Positions 32,162 through 41,619 of a stretch of DNA of 64,000 bases are shown in pieces (position 1 is the first letter of the stretch; each line of letters opens with the position of its first letter). The notes beneath the pieces were generated by a model. That model saw only the letters and a program-made list of their open reading frames with translations. It searched no databases and was not told the origin of the DNA. The position numbers and the translations under genes are program-made. Source of the DNA: Marthasterias glacialis (taxonomy: Eukaryota; Echinodermata; Asteroidea; Forcipulatida; Asteriidae); the NCBI GenBank assembly GCA_911728455.2, contig OU452224.1:4774001-4838000 (forward strand), in the 5' to 3' direction.

Positions 32162-32828
32162 AAATATGGACTAATGGGGAGGGGGATAAAGGAGTGGTGT
32201 ATGGTTTGTAGTTGGTGGGATATGTTGGGAAAAGTATTGAGGAGCAAGATACATCTTCCAGGAAGTTTTTCTGTAAGGTTTGACATTTACTAGGGCAACT
32301 TCCAGGATAGGTGTAATTTGTTCTTTTTGAATGTGATTTGTTTATCCATATAATATTTGTTGCATTTGTAAAGCCGGCATGCTTATATCCATGAGGGACG
32401 CACGGCATTAGAAAACAACATAGGGCAAAGATGACTTGGGAGATCGGGTGGTATGGTGTATGAGGGCGGGGGTGTGGGGGTGGGGTGTTTGGAAAAGTAA
32501 TTATTGCCCAGCCACAGGTTTGCTCTGATAGTCTTCGGCCAATTATCATCATGTTTTAGGGGCATAAGGTAATCAACCACTCCTGGACCACTTCTAATTG
32601 TTTTTATAGGAGATACAAAGACCTCTGTGTGGGAAGTGTAATGTCCATAGGCTGTGGTCATACCTCTCTTTTTTTAAAGAAATGAACAATGTACAAAAAA
32701 TGTAAAAGTTAGCATGGTTAGGGAAGAGAAAGAGTTGTCCAATTTCAAAATTCACCGGTGATAACATGCTGAACCCGTTTGTGTACATCCTTTTAGGGAG
32801 GGGTGTCAGAGCATATTTTCTGTGCTTT
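32162..32828 (-). other. Insert sequence downstream of the RT relic
   Basis: Minus-strand frames of 80 to 130 codons overlap here, but none shows a GIY-YIG nuclease or other recognisable domain. Confidence 0.35.
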
Positions 32829-34990
32829 TTATAGATGCACTTCATCAGTCACCATTTTTTTCTTTTTCTTTTGACTTTTTTCATCTTGGTGCAAACCAGT
32901 TTCATCCCGTTGTAGTTCATGTGAGTGCAAAAGGCTCAAAAGTCGAAGTAGATTAGCAATGTGTACTTTTTTAAGAGGTTTTGGTTGGCCATTGTCTATT
33001 AACTCATCTACTTTGCTTGAGCCTTGTTTCTCACTGTTTTTTAATTTTCTTGTTCCACCCCGCACTGTTATTCTTCTAATAATTCGACCAAGATTTGCAA
33101 GTTTTCCTCATCCAGTTCCTTGAGCGAGTCACTTTCAGTGTGGTCTTGCAATCTAGCTCGTATTATTGAGTCCTTTATGTTTCTTTGCCGTTTGTAAGCC
33201 AATAGTGGTGGGGCTGGGAAGAGACTATTGAGATGGTCGTTTTCTTCTAAAAGGTGCCAGTGTTTAGAGAGAGCACGTTTTAGAGTGGAATGATGGACCT
33301 GTGGAAAATATGGCAAAGTGAATACAGGTGGAGGTTTTGTCTCTTGTTTGTTGTTAGGTGATACAGCCAACATTGAATTCCTCTGGTCTTCGTTTGCTTT
33401 TATGAAGAGGGTCAATTCTTCCGTGTTATAACCACTATGATGTTCTAATAGTTTAGTCTTGAAGAAATTGACCTTCTCCTCAAAATCTTTTGTATCTAGT
33501 TGTTTCACCTTTAATGATGCCGCCAAATACAGATTTCGGGTGTGCTGAATCTCGAGCAAGGTATTGGAAAGTATCAGTTTTTTTTGTTGCAACTCGAGTG
33601 TCCAGTTTCCCTTCTTTTTGAAAGCGTTTTCCTTTGTAAATTACGAGGTCTAAAAAGGTAATTTGTTGTTCAGAGATCTCCGAGGTGAATTTCAATGTTG
33701 GGTTGTTTAGCGTCCTAATAAACTCCTCCGCCCTGTTCCGGTTGCCATTGTAGATACATCATCCCTGTATCTCATGTAACACACTATTTCAGGGTTGGTT
33801 GGGAGGATTATTTCTTTTTCATATTTGAACAGAGTGATGTCACAGATTTCGGGACTGCATTCGCTGCCCATCACCACGCCTATCGTTTGTCTGTAGAACT
33901 TGTTATTAAATTCAAAGATGTTTGCACCCATAATAAGGTCTAGTAGACAATGTGCGTGTTTTCTTGTTGGTTTGGGTATAGCGTACAGCCCCGAGTGGGC
34001 CCGTTCCAAGGCATCACAAACTGAGTTTATTGCTTCCTTTTGTGGGCAGTTTGTGTACATTGAAACAATATCCAAAGTGATAAGGAGATATTCCTTGTCC
34101 AATGTCAAATTGTCAAGTTTTTTGACAACCTGTGAGGAGTCTCGTGTGTATGTGCTCTGTTGCTTGACAATTGGAAGCAAGAAAAAATGCCATGTATTTT
34201 GAGATTTGTTGAGTTGGGGTCCCACAACCACTGATAATCGGCCTTCCGACAAACCGTGTTCCACCTGGAGGGTTTTTATGGATCTTCGGTAGTAGGTAGA
34301 GGCTGGCTGTTTTGATCTGGTGGTTATGGGGGTTAAGAAACTCAAACATCTCCTTGGATATGATATGTTCTAAAAACATACTACATACGGCCTGGTAGAC
34401 CTTGGCTGTGATTTCACTTGTCATTTCCTTCTCAACCATCTCGTAGTGCGGCCCGGATTGATGCCTACACCCCTCGTTTATATAGTCTGATTTACTTAGA
34501 ACGCATACACCCCTGCCTTTGTCAATTGGTTTTATGACAATATTTGTTTTGGTCTTCAGGTCAGTTAGTGCGATGCGTTCTGCTTTAGTCATATTCGATG
34601 CCACATTTTTGATTTTAATTTTGGATAACTCCTCCAGTGTACCTTCAATGTATGATTCTAGGTATGTATTGAAGATAGTAGAAGGATTCTATTTTGATGG
34701 CATCCGGAAAGGGTGTAACTGGCTTCGTCTTTGTTTCCCCGCCATTCAAACGCGTAATCTCATTTTTCTGAAGAGCAGTTTCGAATGGCGTAGGATGGTA
34801 GACCGTTTGGGCTTTTTTGGTGTGGGAATGAAGTTTAAGCCCCGTCCAAGAGCAATCGACTCCATTTCAGTCAAACGTTCGTCTGACATATTTTTAACAA
34901 ACTGTTGACTTTTTTTGTCTTTTCATTTTAGAGTGTCTATCCTCTCCTTTTTCTTATTGCATTTTGATATGTTTCTGGAGAGGGTAGACG
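32829..34990 (-). pseudogene. Penelope-like element reverse transcriptase, broken
   Basis: Read on the minus strand from about 34960: LTEMESIALGRGLNFIPTPK (N-terminal PLE motif), then NIVIKPIDKGRGVCVLSK, LYLLPKIHKNPPG, LITLDIVSMYTNCPQKEAI (motif A), GVVMGSECSPEICDITLF and MRYRDDV (motif C). A frameshift follows, then EEFIRTLNNP, ITFLDLVIYKGKRFQ and KKTDTFQYLARDSAHPKS, another frameshift, and SKHWHLLEENDHLNSLFPAP. The motif order is that of Penelope-like RTs. At least three frame breaks. No GIY-YIG endonuclease is recognisable on either side. Confidence 0.8.
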
Positions 34991-35506
34991 TCTCTTTAGC
35001 CATAGTTTGTTTTTTTGTTTTTTGGCTTTTATTAAGTCTTCTAGACATCATTACAACAGAGCTGTCTTAAGATATTTTGTTTGTGTGTCTTGGCACCAAA
35101 GACCATCGCTGTTGCAATAATTAAGTGATCGTTTGTTGTCGTTAAAGTACCCTGCCTTGCTTGAGCCGCCCACCAGTGATCTGTTACGCGCATGCGTTGT
35201 GCATATAGACACCGCCTGAGGGTGGAGGTCTGTTCTATGGTGTCAGATGGCTCAAGCTGTTTGAGCAAGGGCATCAATCCAATTTCAAATGTGGGTGGGG
35301 GGGACCAAGGGCAGTGGACCACTTTTGAAAGTGGGGCGGTGTAAACTGCACTGCAGCTTAGATTTTGTATGGGTCGGGCATGTCAAAAAAATGTGGGTTG
35401 TATAAAATCAAAATGTTCACTAATTATGATTAAAACACAATCCTCTACAATCCTAAACTGTTCCCAATAAAATAAAATATTACTAATTTGTTATTTACAT
35501 TAATTG

Positions 35507-36030
35507 TGACAAGGGCGGGCATCTTAAGATTATGCTGACGGTGTTTTCACGAAGGGACGGGCATCTCCGACCATGTGCACACTGCACACACATTGTATAA
35601 AAAGCAACATGATCAAAAGGGACGGGCATGTAGGTCATGGTCGTTTTTGAGTTTTCATGAAGGGACGGGCGTGTCAGTGCGCAGTGATCACGTGACATGC
35701 CCGCCCTCCGCTATGCGAAAGCACACTAAAGAATGAGCGCAAAAGTAGGCCATCGTGTTTTTTTTTTCATTTTCACGAAGGGACGGGCCTGCATCTTTTA
35801 TAGGTTACTATGGAAAATGATCAATGATTTGTTTATAATGAATGATTCAGTAGAAAAGTATAACTATTAAAAAATTATATTAGGGGTCTCAAGATCCAAA
35901 ACGTTGTTTTATTGTTTCTATTTTGCATTTTCAATTTGAGAACTATTTAAAAAGCGATTATCTAAAAAACAACACAAAAAAACACGTCTTTTCTGCACCG
36001 TTTGGCATGCCCGTCCCTTCGTGAAAGCCG
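35507..36030. repeat. GAAGGGACGGGC motif cluster with inverted ends
   Basis: TTTTCACGAAGGGACGGGC or close variants at about 35550, 35613, 35660 and 35768 on the plus strand, and inverted (GCCCGTCCCTTCGTGAAAG) at about 36008. The outer pair acts as terminal inverted repeats, so this may be a MITE with subterminal repeats. A CACGTGA motif lies at 35691. Confidence 0.6.
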
Positions 36031-37789
36031 ACATATGTGTATTAGCAAATAAGGTTATAAATAAAAACAAAACAAAAATGCAAAAACAAAAACAAACTTA
36101 GGCCTATGTGTAAAGTTCAGAAGATGGTCAAATGAGCAAACAAAGCAACTCTTTTCAGATGGTTATGAATATGGGTATACATGTACATGGGTATAATTGC
36201 ATATGTGCAAAGGCATATCAATGTGTTAATTTTTGTACACCATTAAATATAGGAACAACCCTTTGACCTGTTAAAAAAGTATAATGAAGACAGCAACATT
36301 CTACATCTACATTCTGAAAGTTAAAACAACTGAATTTTCCAGTTGTTATGCTTGAGTCCAAATCTGGTCACAAACGCATCCAAATGAATTGCCTTGGCTC
36401 TATAGGGATCATCAACCCACTCATCTAGGCCTACTTCATGTATTTCAGAATCACTCTCATATGCTGGACGTTTACTGCAACTAGCCTCATCTCCCCCACC
36501 CATCAAGGGTCGTTTCTTAAAGAACCTCCCAATATTCGCCTGTATCCTTCCTTACTTTGTGTCTATAAAATACACTATAACAAAACAAAGATTTTTTTTT
36601 TTTTCTTCTCTCTTCTTTTTTGCACATCTACAGTTAACAAGGGATTGCGAGACCGGAGTCTTTTTTTATATATGTATTTAAGGACTGGCACTAGTATTTA
36701 TATTACACACTCTTGAGGCAATGCACAGTAGGCCTGATCACTGTTAAAAACTTCGATCTTTGTTTTGACCCATCCGCACCCCCCCCCCCATTTCGATTTT
36801 TACACAATTGACAAACTATTTAATATACCCTATACACTGAAGAACAAAGTAATGTCTCAAATGAAGCAGATATTTTAGATCATAGCTCTCACAGTTTTAA
36901 GATATTAATGCAATGTCACCCAGCACGTCGTGTTGCTGTATGTTACACTACCGTGTCGTATTTCACGTGGTAGACTGGGGCGCGCGCGCGGCACGCGCGC
37001 GCAATGAGTCATCATCCAATTTGCGGACGTGATTTACTGTACTCTGAAGATGTTGGTGAAAATGACAACTGTCCGTTGTAACCACCACCGCGCAAACAAT
37101 AATTGATAAAGAGAAAAGTTTAAGTCTTCGCACTTTCTGCTGCAGTACATATAGGGCCGTTTTGAGATACACCAGTTCAAAACATGGGGGGGGGGACATT
37201 TGATATGGTGTCCCCCACCCTTCAAAACGTGGGGGGGGACCCTTCCCCCGTCCCCCGTCCCCCCCAGGATTGACGCCCATGGCTGTCGGGTTTGATGGTA
37301 AAGTGGAGGTGAAGGCTGCTGTGAATGTTAAGGTGGGAAGGGGTGGGAAAGGGGTATAAAGAGAGGAGTTAAAGGGAAATGGGATACAGGGAATAGAGAA
37401 TAGGAGAAAAGAAAAGAAACAGGATTGTGGAGGCAGAAAGGGTAATTGGGTGAGGAGGTGAAGAGGGTATGGGCACTGGTATGCACAAGATCAGCGGTGA
37501 TAAGCATATATATGTTTTTGTTTCTTATTTTTAGTGTTCATGTAGTGCTGTGCAACCCTATTTTCGTATTGTACTATTGTATAACAGGGCATGCAACATG
37601 CAGTACTGAAACAAACATATGCGCTTATGAAAGCAACAATACAGACCAACCAACGAAATCAAATCAAAAACAATGAAAGCAGAACAAAATTATGATTTTA
37701 AAGCTACAGAAGGTACGATCCCAGTTTAAGAGGTGATAAACATGTATGGTATTTTTTTTAGTATAAAAGAGACCAGACATGGTTAAAAA
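36031..37789. other. Right part of the 6-kb insertion
   Basis: AT-rich sequence, then a GCGCGCGC patch (about 36980-37000), G/C homopolymer tracts (37186, 37230) and purine-rich stretches (37310-37440). A 61-codon minus-strand frame (36506-36321) is unassigned. Confidence 0.3.
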
Positions 37790-37826
37790 CTCTTTTGGAA
37801 GATCAGTGGCTCTGAAAAGAGCGGGT
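37788..37826 (-). promoter_or_regulatory. Second orphan histone-type 3' stem-loop
   Basis: Minus strand: ACCACCC, then GCTCTTTTCAGAGC, then CACTGATC and TTCCAAAAGAG. The stem is five pairs because the outer G is C, otherwise the histone pattern with a downstream purine element. It lies about 20 bp inside the right end of the 6-kb insertion. No histone coding sequence is next to it. Confidence 0.55.
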
Positions 37827-37884
37827 GGTTTTTGATTTGGTTTTCCTTCATGTAGAAATGACTCTTCTTCATTGTCAACTGCAG

Positions 37885-38031
37885 AAACCCAAGCAAGTAA
37901 AGGAGTTTGTGTGACAGATGTCCAACATGTATCTTTGTCTCAACACCACACAGAAGGCAGCGGTAATTTGTCTATTGGCCAACCTAGCCATTGTACAATC
38001 AACATTCTACAGCTAAAGAAAGGAACAGCAG
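37885..38031 (+). pseudogene. Gene B exon 3
   Basis: 147 nt, phase-1/phase-1, CTGCAG/AA to GCAG/GTACGTC; the encoded module is the same as in A and C. The 6-kb insertion ends only about 40 bp upstream, so the polypyrimidine tract is native but the branch-point region is partly foreign. Confidence 0.7.
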
Positions 38032-38247
38032 GTACGTCAAGAATTGTGGTGGATTTTGTTTTTGAAAGTAAAGTAAAAACCTACTCAGAGTCTCAAGACA
38101 TCAATTAAAACTCATTATAATTTTGTTCTGGGAAAGATAAAGGTGTAAAATGGTTTGTGTTGAGTTAAATCTAAAACATTGATCAGTCTGGTAACGTGTC
38201 CCTGCCTCCTGAAATTTTACTTGATTGTGCTTCCATTCTGCAACATT

Positions 38248-38750
38248 CAGCGACCAAACTAGGGTAAAATTTCAGGGGGTGCAATGGGTTGTACCTTTTT
38301 CTGGGGGTTCTGGGGTTCTACCTTTACTTCTGGCCAATTAAAACTAGTTTCCGTTTGTATTTTTCCTGAAGCCCATTTTCAGCACTCTTGTTATGTTATT
38401 TACTATTTTTTATAAGATACTCTGACGCAGAAATAAAAAGAAAAGTGCATGTAAATAGAAAAACGGTTTTACAAACATTTATTTACTACATAAAAACTTA
38501 TCAAATGCAACAATTTATTCCATTAAAAGGTCCAAATAGCAAATGGGGGTGGGGTCGGGGAAACACCTGGGGGCATGGACATCAATTGGGAGGGCTCGCC
38601 CGGGCCGCGATATTTTTTTCCGTACCACATGCTCAATAAGGAGCTACAGCGAAGCGTCCCGATTGGTCAGTTACAAGAAGCACCCAGGGGCTTGGACATC
38701 AATTGGGAGGGCTCGCCCGCCCCCCCCCCCCCCCCCCAGTTGCGAGACTG
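38248..38750 (+). mobile_element. hAT-like MITE in gene B intron 3, internally expanded
   Basis: Flanked by perfect GCAACATT duplications (38240-38247, 38751-38758). Longer than in A and C because a segment including GGACATCAATTGGGAGGGCT is present twice (about 38575 and 38694). Confidence 0.8.
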
Positions 38751-38837
38751 GCAACATTTTTTTTCTCATGAGTTTTCTTTGTAATTATAAATTGTATTTT
38801 ATTTGCGGTCAATTCTCTCAATCACTCTTTATTCCAG

Positions 38838-38918
38838 AGGATATCTTACCTGCATGGCAGAAATTAACTGCCTCTTCAAAACGGCAACTCACTCTGCATT
38901 CGGCCCCGAAACCAACAG
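38838..38918 (+). pseudogene. Gene B exon 4
   Basis: 81 nt, TTATTCCAG acceptor and ACAG/GTAATT donor; Asp replaced by His relative to gene A (TLHSAPKPT). Intact. Confidence 0.7.
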
Positions 38919-39364
38919 GTAATTTATTCAACAACAAAATATGGCAAATCTGAGATTGACATTCTTGAAAGACTCAAAAATATTTGGGAAAGTTTGGTTT
39001 TGAATCAATAAATCAATGTGGATAAATAAAAGTCAGTCCAAAGTGAGTTGATTATTATCAGAAAATACTTTTGTAGAACATTTAATCTGAAAGCTTACTG
39101 GTACCATTCATCAAGAGAAGTAATCTAAAATGACATCGTCATAATATGGCTTGCAGTGTCTTGAAATTGCTGAAATTAATGTCTTATCCTTTGAAGATAT
39201 TCCCATTTTAGAAGTAGAATTTTAGACCTTTTAAAAAGATTGCCACATTCAGAGAAAAAAAGGGGGTCTTTCCCAGAAGATTTTTCCATTTGTATGCAGT
39301 AATGAAAATAAAACAGGGATATGTTGATATTTGATCAAAACATGTCCAATATACATTGTTGTAG

Positions 39365-39460
39365 GAACTGAACAAGAGTGCACTCCACCAACGATTCCAA
39401 AACTAGATGACTCCTCCCAAGCTGCCACCAGTGGAATGTCATTACAACCCCAAACCTCGG
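39365..39460 (+). pseudogene. Gene B exon 5
   Basis: 96 nt, TTGTAG/GA to TCGG/GTAAGT; CTPPTIPKLDDSSQA as in gene A. Intact. Confidence 0.7.
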
Positions 39461-41619
39461 GTAAGTACATGGTGTAGGTTTGTTTTTACTTAAGAGTTAC
39501 TACCCAAGTTATGAATACAGTTAATGGATGCAGATACTCTGTTGATATTGTTTATATTTTGACAGAAGTGTAATGTTACAAACAACTACATACCATGTTC
39601 AAGTTTCATATGAACTCATATCAATTTGTTAGCACTCCTTTTTAAGCGTTCACACAGTCACTGATATTTTCACTGTGGGAATTGCTTTCAAAAACTGCAA
39701 CGTGGAGTCTTTTTGTATACACCACTTCATATTTGAGTTTAGCACTAGTTGAAACAATTATTTTAATGTCTGGCAATTTGGATCGGAATAGACCTATGAT
39801 GCATACGATGTCATTTGAGTAGGGCGCCCTCACATAGTGGTCAAAAGGAGGTTGCTCATTGGCCCATCCTGTGCGCTGCGTGTACAAATCTGTGTATTTC
39901 CATTGTTTCATCAATGTTTTACCTCAGCGGGATAACGACAATGCATTAGGTCTATTGGAAAATAATTCTAGCTCAAATTAGGAAAAAGACTGTATTCACT
40001 GCTCTGAAAGCTCAACGTGGAAACCTTGTACTGTCAGTGATAATTTTCAACATCAATCTTGGCCAAATTCAGAAACTTCTAACGTTTCTTATATGTTGCG
40101 GGCTGGTTACAAGTTCACATATGTCCTTGTGTGAGTTTGTCAGTTCTAATGTTGTAGGGTGTCGAAAGCGGACAATGTTTTGAACATTCCATTTCCAATT
40201 CAACCTTATTCGCCAGTGCAAAATGTCTTCACACTTCAATCAACTAAGATATTTACTGTTAAGAAAAATATTGCATAAAAATGCATAAATAACGATGAGC
40301 TGTGTGTGTGCATGTTGTACACACACACGCTACATCAACACACATTCTGACCTCTAACACATCCTACATGTATGATGAATAGTCTTTTCCATTGGATGTG
40401 ATTTGCTGTCCTGTTGTTGTGATTAACCAATCATCATTTATATTACACTAACGGAAGGAGAAAATATTCGGCTTCAAGAAGCCGTTTGATCCATAAACCT
40501 GCGATGCGCAGTACACAGGCTACAATAATTCAAGTTGCATGACTCATTACAATTTGTACGTTTTTGTCACTAACTGCATAGGCTTGAAAAGGAAAGATAA
40601 CTTGTTATAAATAAAACATGCAACTTGTTCCCGAACAACAAATAAATTAAAGGGGTTATGAATTAAAGGAGATGACATTTTCTTTATAAAAGTGCATGAT
40701 CCATAGAATTTGCTTGTAGCAAATTCAAAATATCAAGATATTATACGAAACTTTGCATCTGTAAAGTTACATTTCTGTGTCCTGTGGCTCTGAAAATATC
40801 GGACAATGCAAATGAGCGCTATGTTCTGTTATGCAACTACTTGTAAAAAATAAAAACTCACTTTTTGAAACCCAATCCTGAGATAATGAAACTTAAAGAG
40901 TAATTAAGGGACTGTAGACAAAGTTTTTTTTTAAATGCCAGCCATGGCCAAAAAATGGATTTCATTGTTACTTTTGTTTGATGGACTTTTGCCCCAAACT
41001 AACAAATAGTTTGGTTGGTGTTTCGCTTTATGCTGTGTTATGTTGGTTTCATGTGCGTACCAGCTACATGTACCTCAAATTGTCTGTGCGTTTATGCATG
41101 CTGCACCAAAATCTCTTGCCAAAATAAAAAAAATCCCTAAAATACACACAATCAGTTGATTGATAGTTCCTAGCACAGCATGCATAGTGCATACAAGCTT
41201 TCTACACAACAATATGCTTGTTAAGGGACATTTATTTGGTAGTCTGACTTTGCTAAATCATATCTCTAATCAGTGATATTTCTAGATTAATTTCATAAAT
41301 TAATGATGTTACAAATCTGTGGCCTGACCATTCCAGCATTGTCGAGAAACATTGTAATGATACTCTTCCCTTTGAAGTTTTACCTGACATTTTATGAGTA
41401 TTTCATGATGGAAAGAGCAGATAATAATCCAGGCAAACAATTGATCATCATTGACTCAAAAATTGTAAGAATTGGGCTAATTAACCTGAACAAATCGTCT
41501 TTGTTTCATGATTAATTATCAAAACCTAAACATGATTCATAAAATTTTGATTTGTGAAAGAGGAAGAATTTAGATATATTTATATTATTACTTAAACAGA
41601 ATTGTTTTTTTTTAAGCAG
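39461..41619 (+). other. Gene B intron 5
   Basis: Colinear with gene A intron 5 over its length. An opposite-strand open frame at 39914-39642 matches the one at 5743-6042. CA/TG runs occur near 40300-40330. Gene C has lost roughly half of this intron. Confidence 0.5.

Larger units (their letters stand above)
31883..37843 (-). mobile_element. 6-kb insertion with 20-bp target duplication
   Basis: TCCTTCATGTAGAAATGACT stands at 31863-31882 and again at 37844-37863, while genes A and C have it once with no intervening sequence. The 5961-bp insert holds a minus-strand Penelope-like element (about 34990-32829), a GGGACGGGC repeat cluster and, about 20 bp inside its right end, a histone-type stem-loop. 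It is B-specific and therefore later than the gene duplications. Confidence 0.85.
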
